Assembly (NCBI GenBank): GCA_014871385.1
Contig: CM026428.1
Location: 10,372,583-10,436,582, forward strand
Length of the DNA stretch: 64,000 nt
Source of the DNA: Ceratodon purpureus
Taxonomy: Eukaryota > Streptophyta > Bryopsida > Pseudoditrichales > Ditrichaceae
Direction of reading: 5' to 3'
Positions 1 to 11,531 of the stretch are shown piece after piece (the stretch's first letter is position 1; each line of letters starts with the position of its first letter). The notes under the pieces are model-generated. The model had not been told where the DNA came from and made no database searches. It saw only the letters and a program-made list of their open reading frames with translations. The position numbers and the translations under genes were made by a program.

Positions 1-568
1 GCAGAAATGTCACTTTGCATTATGTTTGTTGCTTCTATTCGACCTAGGCTTACCCTCTGCATACAGAGTTGCTTGAAAGTATTCGATGGAGAATGAGTAT
101 GTTCGGACGAGAACTGGAAATAAGTTGATAGCATGATTTCACGGAATCGTGACTGTAATATACCTTAGGGCAGATGATTGCGTTGGACTAGTGCTACTGC
201 CCAAACTTGTGAATTAAAATGTCTTCCTCAGAGGGCTTTGATAACTTGGAGGGATCGGTAATTAAGCCTGTCTTGAATTTACATGAATGCTGTGAAGATG
301 GCTTTGGTGTGGAGTTGAATGCATTAATAAGAAGTAAATGAAGATTGTTTGCCATGATGGATGTGCTATGGTCCCTGATTGTTTCGACATCAAGGTTGTT
401 ACTTGTCATGGCTAATCGCACTCCAGCGCCCAGCTTGCAAGAGATTGGGTGGAAAATGACCTTGAGTAGCGATTGCTTGCCGAGCCGACACACAAGTATT
501 CAGGGAGAAGTCACCTGATTCAAGGGGTTTAAGTGAGATATAACCTAATGACGGTAATTTGAGCGGAC
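1..568. other. No gene recognised; upstream flank of the first gene
   Basis: No coding sequence, RNA gene or repeat is recognisable here. Only short shadow ORFs occur. The last part probably supplies the promoter and 5' UTR of the plus-strand gene that starts at 569; no clear TATA box was found. Confidence 0.4.
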
Positions 569-2575
569 ATGGAAGAATACCTTCAAAAGTTGGTGATCAT
601 TCTTCCCGCAACAGCCATAGCCATGGGAGGGTTCGTCTTGGTGGTGTTGATCTATTCACGGAGCCGAAGCAAAGGCTCTGAATCAAATCTTCCAGTTCCA
701 CAGCGCTCTGTCTCCACTCAAGTCGATGAGTCCCTGCAGGTCTGTGATTCTGTCTGTTTGCACAAATGTAGTTGTCATTGCACAGGCATGTGAGTAATTC
801 ATGGGGGACGCTGCCACTGGTATATGAATGATAAGACCTAGGAATTGATAAGCTTATGCACGATGTTAAAGGTTAGAAAATTTTCAATTTCATGGAAAAT
901 GTACCGCAGATTAATCGAGAGATTCGCAACAAGCTAATACAGGAGGCGATGGAAAGTGTGAAAGCCATTTTGTCAGAAGAGTTTCGAAAAAAGCAAGCCA
1001 CCAAGATTTCACAAGAGGAGTTCAATAACCTGTACAGAAAGCAGAGAGGTTTAGATTCTGGAGATCCTATGGATGCCAAGCAGATGGAATCCGCATACAG
1101 GATTCCAGGCGTTGCATCTCTGGTTTGTGCTCCAATACAAACCCACGATTCAGCTTCACTGAGAAAGACAGACTCCTTCGCGACACTCTGGGTTGAAGAA
1201 CTGCAAAAATCTGGAGATGGTGATTCTATTCCAAACACTGAGAGAGAAAGTGAATCACCTGAAAAGGAGCTAGCACTGGAGGAATTGCCAATGCCACCAC
1301 CACCACCACAACATTCCGAAGTGATACCCTACGTAGACTTCTCCGGCACGGAACTCGAACCTGCAAGCACAGACTGCATCACGACGCAATTAGGGATAAT
1401 CGAGGCCACGGATACGAATGAGGTGAAGTCACCTAATGAGTTGAAACTAATGCACGACCTTGAACTCTATTTGCTCAACTCTTCATCAAATCTGTACCGG
1501 TCAATGATGGCATTGTCAATGGCTCAAAACTCCGGGGAAGAGACCACATTGAATAGAAATGCAGATCTCCCCATGATGCCTGACTTCGATTACCAGGAAC
1601 ATAGCGCAAGAATCTATGGTTCGGTGGCAAGCTCAAGCACAAGCAGGGATGTGCCACAGATGTTGAAAGGAGGAGCACCAACAGCTGTAGGCGACTTCGA
1701 GTGGCGGCTTGATATTGAGGCAAAAGATGTTGAATCACCTCCTACTACTCCTGTGCGGCGTCGACCACCCTCGCATCTGTGTCGTGGCGTCCAATTCAAG
1801 TATGAAGACCATCCACCGGCTTTGAGCATCATCGAGCTTGACCCAGAACTGGGTTATGGATGGCGAGGGCCCGACTGGAAGGAAAAATACGGGAAACACC
1901 ACATTTACAGTGAACGTAAAGGTTGGTATGGATTAATCATAATCAAACTCATGGTCTCTCATGCCACAATATTACTTCGTCTAAGTATCGACCAAACCCT
2001 AAAATTCCTGTTTTCTGGCTCCTCGAAGTTTGATTAAACACGCCCGGTTTGAGCTCATGGCATGTGGCTGGGCAATGTATTTTGCAGGTCCTAGCATCTA
2101 CCGTAAACCTAAACTGCACTTGGCCTCGGACCCTGGCGTGTCGGCATACTACAAATCCGAGGGGTTGAAAGCAAAAAGGAAGTGGGATACCATTAAGAAC
2201 AGGTATAGAGAAGAAAGGATTAGAGCTATTCTAAGGGCGGAATTACAATTAGACATTCATGCTTCAGCGGAATGGAGGAGACACCTCAGAATGACTTACT
2301 CCGATTCAAGCAGCCTGTCTGGATCAGACCAGCCAGTCCGAAGCCGAGGTGTGGCCGGGGAGCAAGATGCAACAAACCAGGCCGATGATCCCAACAGGAT
2401 TAAGTCCATGTTGACATCATCGTCCTCATCTCTAGAAAGTTATGAGTCTTTGGAGAGAGTCCGGATGCAACTAAACAACAACCCCGAATGCAAGATGGAG
2501 CACTACCATTGCAAAGTCTTTCCTTCATCAGATCAAGGAAGTAGCAGGTCAAGTATCGGTAGTCCTGTTGGGTAA
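569..2575 (+). CDS. Spliced gene, putative single-pass membrane protein of unknown function
   Basis: Three exons fit one reading frame: 569-739, 910-1921 and 2088-2575, about 556 residues. Intron 1 (GTCTGT...CCGCAG) is phase 0. Intron 2 (GTTGGT...TTGCAG) is phase 1 and re-forms a Gly codon. The N-terminus has a hydrophobic stretch at about residues 8-29 (LVIILPATAIAMGGF onward) followed by a basic SRSRSK patch, which looks like a signal anchor or single membrane segment. The rest is hydrophilic and probably cytosolic, with a charged helical part just after the first junction, a five-proline run near residue 185, an Arg/Lys-rich stretch early in exon 3 and a Ser-rich tail. I recognise no enzyme or transposon domain, so this may be a host gene. 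The ATG at 892 is in frame with exon 2 and could be an alternative start if intron 1 is wrong. Confidence 0.5.
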
Positions 2576-3857
2576 ATATCCTTGAATTTCAGGGAAGTCA
2601 TTCAATATAGCTCTCAGTTTCAGAAAGGAAAAGTGGGGCAATTCTGTCAGCATCGCAGAAGTCGGTGTGTTGCAAAAGAGAACTGCTAATTGCTACGTCG
2701 GAAGTCGGTCATGCACATGACCACTTCAATCTGATGTATAAACAGTTCTACAAACGCCAACTTCACGAAGCCCGGCTGAAAGTAAAGCTCAATCGATAAC
2801 GCTTCATCCAGGTTTTAATCGATCTTCCTCGCATTATGATCCTTTCAGTGAAGCTTCTGCGGCCTGCCACTACAAGCGTTGGCGGTTTTTTCCATCGACG
2901 GGGCTTGGCCATTTCCAGTTTTCTCCAGGCTAGGTAATGGTATTGTGGTGGGTATCAGCCCTTCCGAGGAATCGCCCAATGACTGGTGTTCCCGCTGCAT
3001 TTCAGTGGACTGTTTTGGACTGTAGTCGCTTACTCACTATAAATTTCACCCATCCGTTACTCCGGTATCTTCAATTCTTGTGATCTCAACGTCTTAGTTA
3101 CGGTAAAGTGGTTTTTTCCCCCTACATGTAAATGCTTGGGGATGTGTCATTGCGGATTTTTTTTCCGAGGCTCAGCGACGGTAAATTACGAGACTTCTAT
3201 TTCTGGGTTTTGGTGAGTGGGATGTTTCGGTTTTCACCGGCGCTGTTTCCGCATGCTCGTAATACTACATTCGCTGAGGTGAACTTTTCTGACGGTGGAA
3301 ATTTGTTACCTATTGCAAGTGTAATTCGAGAGGGTCAGGCAGAAGATGTTAGCCATGAACAAGTAAAAGTAAGGGTGACTCACGTAATTTTTTACTTCAT
3401 CAAGTCTTCGGAAGTCTGAGTATTACATGCTTCCCTAATTGATCACACTGTATCTGAAATTACAGATTTAGACAGATAGAGTTCACCATTCCGCAAAAAC
3501 AGTTGAGCACGAGGTTGTCACAGAATGTTTAAGTTTATGGCAACATCCAGCTCTCAAAATTAGTGCTCCATCGAATGGAGTCTACTTACATGCTGTTCTG
3601 TTTAGTAGACTAGGGAGCCATTCACTTCGGAGAACTAAATCCGAAGTATGGTCTACAACACTTTCAATACCTATGTACAGTACTAATTTCCTAAACAACT
3701 CGACGATGTGATGGGCTACCATCCGGTATTAGGGACCTCAACGAACTGTTAGTGAGCGCACTAGAGCACTGCACGCTTGCTTCGCAAAAAAAAAAAAAAA
3801 CAGAATCCTCGTACTCCATGTCCTGTACGCTTCTGGATGATGGCTGCCGAAGTTGCC
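2576..3857. other. Intergenic region, no supported gene
   Basis: Contains the 3' flank of the first gene and an isolated 95-codon ORF at 3132-3419 with no recognisable domain. A 14-base A run lies near 3787. No repeat family seen elsewhere in the window was noticed here. Confidence 0.35.
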
Positions 3858-5859
3858 TCATAGATGGGCGTGCCGGGCGTCTACTTCAAAGGGGAATTCG
3901 CAGGCTTCATTGTCGCAGTGACACACAAGCCCAGCATTCTGAAATGCGGTTCGGCTCGATATGTCGTTTTTTCCCATCTCCTTCACAAGATCCGCCACTG
4001 TCCTATCGAAGTTTTCCTCCCAATATGCAGTGATTCTCTTTAGAGGGCGCAGTTTTGCCTTGCTGTGTTCCACCAAGTCACGATGCCCCTTTGCAAGGTC
4101 CAACGCCCTCACGCACTCATTGTCTGCGTCGATCTTCTCTTGAAGTGCCTGTTCCTCCCTACGTCGGTCGTGCAGCAAGAGCTCCGGATCTGTGTCATCC
4201 CCTCGCAATTTCTTCGTCACCCTCACCTCTGGCACATAAGTCCATTTCTTGTGCTCCGCTCTCATCTCCCTCATCCGAAGGGCCTGTTCTGTTTTTCGGA
4301 GTACGCCCTCCTTCTCTTCCAGTTCCTTGGTCTGCAACAGTATAGCATCCTTTGCCCTAACGATGAATCGCATCACCGATAGCCTGCATGCCTTTACAGC
4401 CGTGGGACAGTTGCTTGGAGACAGGGATTCTGCAACAAGTACATTACGGCCGCGTTTGGTTTAGCAATGGACTCACTTGAAGAAAAATAAAAAATAAATG
4501 TAAAGACAATGTTTCGGTACCATTTACACCCATTACGAAGGATGCTTCGGTAGACAGAGCACTTTATTTTTAATACAACAGTGAACTACATCAGCTACAC
4601 TATACCGTCTTGTCACGGTATTGATTACCTTCTCCTTTGTCCTCTACTTTCACGCCCCAACGATATCCATCCTCGACTTTCACTCGTGCCAGTGTCTGGA
4701 TCTGCACCTTCTCCGAGTTATCCATCACTCTCACTACAGAACACAGATATGGATACGACATTAGTACATGGCTTTTTCAGAATTATGGTGCAGGAAAAGT
4801 TCCAGTTTGATTGGTACGTGAGGGTTTAGGGTCATACAGTGTTGCGCATCTTCCACCCGGACCATCGCTGCCTCGGGGACGCCAATTACTGGGTGATCTG
4901 CGACGTCACCGGTAGGCACTGTCAACGTGCAAGACGCGGAGGGATTGACCCTCACATTCGGCAGCTCAACAGCCAGGCTCTCTGTCTGAGTAGCGGCATC
5001 CCGTGTCGTTCCTCGGATTAGCATGTGTCCAGCTTCACCTACACACACCAACAACGTATTGTGCCTTAGTTTAATCGTGGCTCCTCTCCGAGCGCATTCT
5101 ATACATTAAAGCAGATTGTACTCAGTACATTGGTTAGATGATCTCACCAGGTGGACTGACCGTCGCCGCTGCTGTCTTTACCACGCTTGGAATGCTGATC
5201 CGCGCCTCGGTGGTCCCTAAAATTTCTTTCTTAGGGAGGCTCACATCACGCCCTACAATGACGTTAATCGGCCAGTCGTCCGCGCTCCCCTCCTCTTCAT
5301 CGCCACCCTCTCCGTCAACCTCGTGTCCCGGCCACTTCGAGGGGTCCGTGCGCTGTTTTCGCTCTTCCATTGTTTCGAAGATGAACGGCGCTCCTCCTTT
5401 GCAAAGCAGTGTCGGCGAGTCGCTGGTGCCTCCAAGATGAGCGACATCTCCGGTGCCCCTGTGGGTCATCTTTCGAGCATACCCCGCCCAGTCAACAGGG
5501 ATTCCCTTGCGCTCTGCAAGCAATCCTCTACCGAAGTGGTAAGGCAGAGCATCTACAGATCCGATCGGTCGCTGAAAGACCCGCTGGTAAAGGAATCGGA
5601 TGCGCCTCACCATTTTCGGGGAAACTGCGCGCTTGTAGCTGCCACCGCGGTTGGTTTTTTTGGGCCCCCAGAACGCCTCATACTCCTCCCGGGACACTTG
5701 CTCCTCCCGAAGGGTTGTCCCTGGTATGAAGCCGATAGCGTTGAGTCCCATTATCACGCGGAACCACCACAACAAGCCCGGGCTTATGTCCTCCGTGGTT
5801 GGCTTGTTTGTCTCCTCTCCGGCCGTCTCCCTTCTTCGCTTCCCTCGTGTCGCCACCAT
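3858..5859 (-). CDS. Spliced gene of unknown function with coiled coil and Cys/His-rich tail
   Basis: Three coding blocks on the minus strand appear to be one gene. Exon 1 runs from an ATG at 5859 (context ccATGGTGGCG) to 5148. A 109-bp intron at 5039-5147 (GTGAGA...TGTAG) joins it in frame, re-forming a Gly codon, to exon 2 (5038 to about 4830). The last block ends at the stop at 3858; a plausible acceptor is TTGTTGCAG near 4430, but I could not fix the exon 2 donor. The N-terminus is basic (RGKRRRE), the middle is acidic (DGEGGDEEEGSADD), and the last exon has a heptad-like charged helix (KELEEKEGVLRKTEQALRMR) and ends with a Cys/His cluster (CHCDNEACEF...). No family is recognised. The charged coil plus Cys/His tail would suit a nucleic-acid-associated accessory protein, but that is only inference. 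Confidence 0.45.
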
Positions 5860-6376
5860 CTCTGATTTCGAAGTGTTACAGCCGACGCCACACCAACACG
5901 CAATGGTACCCTGCGAGTGACAAGCGTAATCAGCATCAGACCACTCATGTAAGACACACTTAACTCACACAATGCAACACGTAAAACAGTGTAACCTCAT
6001 AACCCAATGGAAGCCCGGGTTGGAGTGATACCGTAGCCGTGAAATTGAACGTCTTCGAGGATGCACAACAGTACGCCCACCAACCCCAGCAGTCGTGAAC
6101 AGAATCTGAACTTCGGAGCGCTCCGTGGCGAGAACAATCCAAGCGCAACCTCGGAGACGAGGAACAATAAGTGGAGAATGCGAGAGCTTTCGGCGCCCCT
6201 GCCCGAAACTTATACCATTCAGGTGAGTCCATTACCATCTTTTTGCACCCTGTTCCACCCCTACGTGAACCCTCATCCGTCATCTACTTTTTCCATGCAG
6301 CATGGGGGTGGATAGGGACAGTAGCCACATATCACATGACGGCGGGTGGGTGCCGACTACTTGGAAATGACAGGTC
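5860..6376. other. Upstream flank of the minus-strand gene, host side of the copia insertion
   Basis: No supported coding sequence. It probably contains the promoter and 5' UTR of the minus-strand gene that starts at 5859. The copia element then splits this flank from its continuation at 12,285. Confidence 0.35.
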
Positions 6377-6381
6377 CCTCC
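6377..6381. repeat. Target-site duplication, left copy (CCTCC)
   Basis: CCTCC immediately precedes the 5' LTR and is repeated immediately after the 3' LTR at 12280-12284. A 5-bp duplication is typical of Ty1-copia integration and fixes both element ends. Confidence 0.9.
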
Positions 6382-6576
6382 TGTTGACATTTTTCCAGTT
6401 AACACTCCGTTCATCCACAACTCCTCATCCCTGTAGATAACCAACCTCGTACTGGTTAGTTAGATTACGGCAGTATTAATTTTAGAATTAGGACAATGTA
6501 TAAATTGATGTGTCCCCCTGGACACTCTCTCTCTCAATTCAATTATTACATCGCTGCATCTGCAGCAATTTCATCA
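6382..6576 (+). repeat. 5' LTR of the copia element
   Basis: Starts TGTTGACA and ends TTTCATCA; 195 bp. A TATAAAT at 6499-6505 is a likely core promoter. It matches the 3' LTR at 12085-12279 without a difference that I can see. Confidence 0.95.
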
Positions 6577-6588
6577 TGGTATCAGAGC
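6577..6588 (+). promoter_or_regulatory. Primer-binding site (initiator tRNA-Met type)
   Basis: TGGTATCAGAGC directly after the 5' LTR is the classic plant copia primer-binding site, complementary to the 3' end of initiator methionine tRNA. Confidence 0.9.
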
Positions 6589-6682
6589 CTCAGCTCTTTT
6601 AGCTAGGATCCTTATCCACCCTTCATTCTACTTTCTATTCTTTCTCTCTCCCCTCCTTATCATTCTATCCTATCTTGTCAGT

Positions 6683-9600
6683 ATGGAATCTGCTCTCTCA
6701 GGCAGAGAGATTCCTGAGACAACAAAGCTTCAGGGTGCCTCAAACTACGCAATATGGGCGTATAAGATCCGGACCTTGCTACAAGGAGAGAAGCTATGGC
6801 ATGTGGTCTCACCTACTGCACAACCCAGTTCCCCTGCGTCATCATCCGGTACTGCCACTTCCGAGGTCTCTGGCGAAGTTGAGTCCACACCGACGGGAGC
6901 GCGCACCACCGCCCCTGCATCGACAGCTTCGCCTCCAGCAGCTACTCCTGCTACCGCACCCAACCTCGAGGATCAGAAATACAAGGCAACAAGGATCATC
7001 ATTCCTACTGTAAGAGACTCGATTCTACCTCATGTTATGAATATGACTGACCCTAGGAGAATATGGATAAAGCTAAGAGACTTATACGAATCTAGCTCCA
7101 TGAATCGACGCCTTAGTCTAAAGTCTCAACTCTACAGTCTCAAGATGACTGAGAAAACCAGTTTAGAGTCTCACCTTGCTTCGATTAGTACTCTGGTTGG
7201 ACAACTTGCCAATATCGGGGTCCTTATCCCTGATGAGGAGTTGGTAGATAGGGTCTTAACCAGTCTACCGTCCAGCTGGAATGTCTTCCGGCAGATGATC
7301 TCTGGCAGAGAACGATCTCCCACATTTGACGAGCTTGAGAGCCTGCTCCTGCAAGAAGACGGCGTGAGAACCAGAGACCGAGAACGCGACGACGGAGAGG
7401 TTGACATTCTATTTGCAGGACAAGATCGAGGTGAAAGGAACTTCTCACGACGAGCCTTCAATCCGAGAAACAGGGGTAGAAGTTTCAACACTTACCGTGG
7501 AGGACATAGCTCAACTGGTCCACGGCCTGGCACATTCCATTCAGGACAGCGTTTCTCTCAAGGCACTCGCCCTCCATTTCGCTCTGGTCCCACCCGGGAC
7601 TCAAGTGAAAACTCGAGTTTCTGCCACGTTTGCGGTAGTCCCTACCACTGGGCAGACAAGTGCGAAGTCAGAATCCTTAGAGAGAAGATTCGGGAGCTTG
7701 AATTAAGCTCCGCCTCCAGCGCGCCTCGATGGCGGCCCAATCACACCATCAACCTGTCAGAGCAACAAGAGACATCTGATCAGAAAGCCACAGAAGAAGC
7801 AGCTCTTGCCGAAGTCTTCGAAGTATGCGCAGCTGAGGTGAAGAAACACAACAACACCGACGGATGGTATTTAGATAGTGGAGCTACTGCTCACGTAACA
7901 GGCAATCCAGAATTGCTCTCTCACATGGAGAAAGCACCTACGTCTACTGTCACCACAGCTGGTGGAAACTCTCTTCCCATTTCGGGAAAGGGAAGTGCCA
8001 CAGTACAAAACAATAAAGCAATTGACAATGTTTACTACGTACCTGGTATGGTGAAAAACCTCTTGTCCGTAGGTAGATTTGCCGATTCTGGATACTTCAG
8101 CTTGTTCGGACCACGACATTGCTGGATCTTCTCCGCAACAGCTCCACATCGAGTTCTCTACACAGGCAGCAGACAATTCGGTAATAGTCTATACAGACTT
8201 GACACTTCCATCACCGGAAACCGACAACAACTAGCAAGCAATCACTCAGTCAACATTGCTAGCACAGAAACAACAAGACTATGGCACAAGCGAGCAGCTC
8301 ACCTTAATTTTCAGTCTCTCTACAAGCTGTCACACCAAGAGATGGCAACAGGCATACCGCAACTTCCGCTTCTACGTCCCGACTGTGAAGCTTGTATTCT
8401 CGGTAAACACCATCGGCACCCCATTCCGAAGGTTAGCCTTACACCTACATCAAGGATACTTCAGTTGGTTCATTCAGACCTTTGTGGGCCTCTTCCTACA
8501 TCCCTATCAGGCTCAAATTACATTTTGACATTCATAGATGATTACTCTAGGCATTCCTGGGTTTATTTCTTGAACCGAAAGAGTGAAACTTTTGACACAT
8601 TCAAACAGTTCAAAATCATGGTGGAAAAAGAGACAGGTCAGAAAATTTCCTGCTTGCGTACTGATCGTGGAGGCGAGTACCAATCTCTGGAGTTTATTCA
8701 TTTCTGCAAACAACACGGCATTAGAAGACATCTTACAGCAGCTAGGACTCCACATCAAAACGGAATATCAGAAAGAAAAAACCGCTACCTTTGCGAAACG
8801 ATGAGGACTCTACTGTTCAGTTCGAAGCTTCCAACTTACCTCTGGGAAGAGGCAGTGCGCACCGCCAACTACATCTCGAATAGAGTACCTCACCGCGCCC
8901 TGCACAAGGTCACCCCCATTCAGCTTTATACCAAGCAGGTACCAAATCTCTCTCACTTAAGAGTTTTCGGGTGTACTGCTTTCATCCACCTGCAGAATAC
9001 TAAGAAGTTAGAACCTAAAGCAATCAAAACCATTCTGGTAGGATATGACACGCAATCTAAAGCATACAGATGCTTTGATTACAACTCTAGAAAAATTATT
9101 ATTTCCAGAGATGTTCACTTCTTAGAGTCACAGGTAGGAATTCCGAACCAGACAGACAAACCATCACCTGACGATGACATCCTCAGGCAATTCTTGGAGC
9201 ACAATTCCCTCACTCCTGAACCTGTGACAGCCCCCATAGAAATTTCACCACAACCTGCGCAGGAAACAATACATATCCAACATCAGCCTATATCTCAATT
9301 AGAAAATTCTCAGAGTGATTTAGACTCACCACAACCAATTGCACAAGAGATATCTTCCACAAGAAATCCAGATCCAATACATATTCCCCCTAGGCGATCT
9401 TCTCGTTTCAGAAAGCAATCTGTCAGGTTAGACGACTACATACTTACAGTTTCACCTGATGATTTAGATATCACCATGTCACAAGCCCTGCAAGATTTAC
9501 CATCAGACAATATTGGGTTAGAAGAGGCGCTGCTTGACCCTAAATGGAAGGCTGCTATGGTAGACGAACTAGAATCCATCAAGAAAAATAAAACATGGAC

Positions 9601-11110
9601 ATTAGTTCCTTTGCCTCCAGGGAAGAAACCAATTACCGCAAGGTGGGTCTATAAAACCAAACCTGGAGTCAATGGTCTTCCCCCTAGACAGAAAGCGCGA
9701 CTAGTAGCCAGGGGGTATGAACAGAAACTTGGAATCGACTTTGATGAAGTCTTCGCCCCTGTGGTCAAATGGTCAACAATAAGATCCTTGGCAGCAACAG
9801 CTGCGACCAAGGGCCACCAAATCCACCATCTGGACGTCAAAACAGCTTTCTTGTACGGTCACCTGAAGGAGGAAGTCTTCATGGAGCAGCCTCCCGGATT
9901 TGTTGCACCTGGACAGGAACACCTAGTGTGCAGGTTAGAAAAATCGCTATATGGTTTAAAACAATCCCCCCGCATGTGGTACGAAAGAATAGATACATTT
10001 CTGCGATCAATAGGAATGACCCGCAGCAACAGCGACTACAACTTATATCACATAGGGACAGGTGACAATAAAACCATCCTAGTAGTCTATGTTGATGATC
10101 TTTTTGTCACGGGGGGGGATGAGACAAGTATTCTCTGGTTGAAACAGAAATTAAAAGACGAATTTGATATCACAGACCTAGGACTGGTTACTAAATACCT
10201 CGGCATCCAGTTTATAACCTCACCCCATGGGATCTTTCTCACACAATACCAATACGCTATCGATATGTTGGTTGAATTCGGCTTTGAAAATTCAAGAACT
10301 GAGCATGTTCCCCTACCAGCTGGACTTACTCTATCTACAGACATGAACTCCGAACCAGTAGATCAACACGACTATTGCAGAAAAGTGGGAAAACTTATCT
10401 TCCTCACGACAACGCGCCCCGACTTGTCCTTTGCTGTAAGCTCAGTCTCAAGGTTTATGTCAAAGCCTCAGCTTCCTCATCTAGAAGCAGTTCACCATAT
10501 TCTAAGGTATGTCCACAAAACAGCTGATTTCGGTCTCCTGTATAAGAGAAACCATAACACACAGATACAAGGTTATTCTGACGCAGACTGGGCCTCTTGT
10601 CCCGAGAGTCGAAGATCAACAAGCGGCTACTGCTTCCTCATGTCTGGTGCTGCGATTACCTGGCAATCAAAACGCCAACCTACAGTAGCAAAATCATCCA
10701 CGGAGTCAGAGTACATGAGCCTCTCAAGTGCAGCAGCCGAAGCTACTTGGTTACGGCGACTGCTCATAGAAACAGGTGTATTTTTTCCCACTAAGACTCC
10801 TCCTATTCATCTAACCTCAGACAGTCTAGAAATTAGGTCAAACCTAACATCCTCTACTCCAACCATTCACTGTGACAATCAGTCAGCCATAAAACTAGCA
10901 AAAAATCCAGTTTTTCATGCTCGCACCAAGCACATAGAAGTACACCATCACTTCGTTAGAGAAAAGATAGAATCCGGTGAAGTAAAATTGGATTATATTT
11001 CCACAGATTCACAAACTGCGGACATCTTTACAAAAAACTTAGCTAGGCAGAAGTTCGAACTACACAGGTCACAGCTGGGGCTTACCAGCTTGTCCATATT
11101 TTCCCCCTAA
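6683..11110 (+). CDS. Copia Gag-Pol polyprotein
   Basis: One 1475-codon ORF in Ty1-copia order. Gag ends with a CCHC zinc knuckle (CHVCGSPYHWADKC, near residues 314-327). The aspartic protease motif DSGATAH is near residue 398. Integrase follows, with HSDLCGPL, FIDDYSRHSWVYFL and RTDRGGEY and the GISERKNR region (about 595-700). Reverse transcriptase has YVDDLFVTG near 1136. RNase H has YSDADWASCPESRRSTSGY near 1297 and KSSTESEYMSLS near 1337. Integrase before RT is diagnostic of Copia rather than Gypsy. The protein is expected to be made as one precursor and to form virus-like particles in the cytoplasm. The element looks whole. Confidence 0.95.
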   Translation: MESALSGREIPETTKLQGASNYAIWAYKIRTLLQGEKLWHVVSPTAQPSSPASSSGTATSEVSGEVESTPTGARTTAPASTASPPAATPATAPNLEDQKYKATRIIIPTVRDSILPHVMNMTDPRRIWIKLRDLYESSSMNRRLSLKSQLYSLKMTEKTSLESHLASISTLVGQLANIGVLIPDEELVDRVLTSLPSSWNVFRQMISGRERSPTFDELESLLLQEDGVRTRDRERDDGEVDILFAGQDRGERNFSRRAFNPRNRGRSFNTYRGGHSSTGPRPGTFHSGQRFSQGTRPPFRSGPTRDSSENSSFCHVCGSPYHWADKCEVRILREKIRELELSSASSAPRWRPNHTINLSEQQETSDQKATEEAALAEVFEVCAAEVKKHNNTDGWYLDSGATAHVTGNPELLSHMEKAPTSTVTTAGGNSLPISGKGSATVQNNKAIDNVYYVPGMVKNLLSVGRFADSGYFSLFGPRHCWIFSATAPHRVLYTGSRQFGNSLYRLDTSITGNRQQLASNHSVNIASTETTRLWHKRAAHLNFQSLYKLSHQEMATGIPQLPLLRPDCEACILGKHHRHPIPKVSLTPTSRILQLVHSDLCGPLPTSLSGSNYILTFIDDYSRHSWVYFLNRKSETFDTFKQFKIMVEKETGQKISCLRTDRGGEYQSLEFIHFCKQHGIRRHLTAARTPHQNGISERKNRYLCETMRTLLFSSKLPTYLWEEAVRTANYISNRVPHRALHKVTPIQLYTKQVPNLSHLRVFGCTAFIHLQNTKKLEPKAIKTILVGYDTQSKAYRCFDYNSRKIIISRDVHFLESQVGIPNQTDKPSPDDDILRQFLEHNSLTPEPVTAPIEISPQPAQETIHIQHQPISQLENSQSDLDSPQPIAQEISSTRNPDPIHIPPRRSSRFRKQSVRLDDYILTVSPDDLDITMSQALQDLPSDNIGLEEALLDPKWKAAMVDELESIKKNKTWTLVPLPPGKKPITARWVYKTKPGVNGLPPRQKARLVARGYEQKLGIDFDEVFAPVVKWSTIRSLAATAATKGHQIHHLDVKTAFLYGHLKEEVFMEQPPGFVAPGQEHLVCRLEKSLYGLKQSPRMWYERIDTFLRSIGMTRSNSDYNLYHIGTGDNKTILVVYVDDLFVTGGDETSILWLKQKLKDEFDITDLGLVTKYLGIQFITSPHGIFLTQYQYAIDMLVEFGFENSRTEHVPLPAGLTLSTDMNSEPVDQHDYCRKVGKLIFLTTTRPDLSFAVSSVSRFMSKPQLPHLEAVHHILRYVHKTADFGLLYKRNHNTQIQGYSDADWASCPESRRSTSGYCFLMSGAAITWQSKRQPTVAKSSTESEYMSLSSAAAEATWLRRLLIETGVFFPTKTPPIHLTSDSLEIRSNLTSSTPTIHCDNQSAIKLAKNPVFHARTKHIEVHHHFVREKIESGEVKLDYISTDSQTADIFTKNLARQKFELHRSQLGLTSLSIFSP

Positions 11111-11159
11111 GCCTTTACTCTTTACTCTATACTCCGTTGCCTAACTGCTCAGCCTCTGC

Positions 11160-11516
11160 TTACTGCTCCTCGAGATAGCGTACTGCGTCACTATACACCT
11201 GAAAGCCCTTGAACTCAGCACCTGAGAAATACTTGACTACCGCCTCACACTCCTTCCAAGTAGTATATAAGCCTGGTTTCGCTCCCTTCCTAACAGCGTA
11301 GAATTTCTTTCCTTGCATTCCTCGAGTAGACTTCTTAAATTCAGCAACAAGTGCAGGGCACGGGTCGAACCAGAAAGGGTCACAATTTGGACAGATACCC
11401 TTGGGTGGCGTAGCGCAAGCGACACAGTGTGGACCAGCAGTGTGCTCAATCTCCTGCTTCACCTCCCGAAGTTCACCCCCTGATTCAAACACGTCAACCA
11501 CGGTACTTAGTTTCAT
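11160..11516 (-). CDS. Antisense ORF in copia element with RNase H1/viroplasmin-like hybrid-binding domain
   Basis: The minus-strand ORF encodes about 118 residues from the ATG at 11516. Its C-terminal half (KKFYAVRKGAKPGLYTTW, KECEAVVKYFSGAEFKGF) matches the pattern of the small domain shared by eukaryotic RNase H1 N-termini and caulimovirus viroplasmin (Pfam Cauli_VI): Y-AV-KG-KPGIY-TW-EC-V--F-GA-FK-F. That domain binds RNA-DNA hybrids or double-stranded RNA. A CxxC pair (CVAC, CPNC) precedes it. Upstream, between about 11,560 and 11,990 on the same strand, are open stretches with GT/AG-like borders, so this could be the last exon of a short captured gene read opposite to the retrotransposon. 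No RNase H catalytic domain follows. Whether it is expressed is unknown. Confidence 0.6.
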   Translation of the reverse strand: MKLSTVVDVFESGGELREVKQEIEHTAGPHCVACATPPKGICPNCDPFWFDPCPALVAEFKKSTRGMQGKKFYAVRKGAKPGLYTTWKECEAVVKYFSGAEFKGFQVYSDAVRYLEEQ

Positions 11517-11531
11517 ACCTAAATTAAACAC

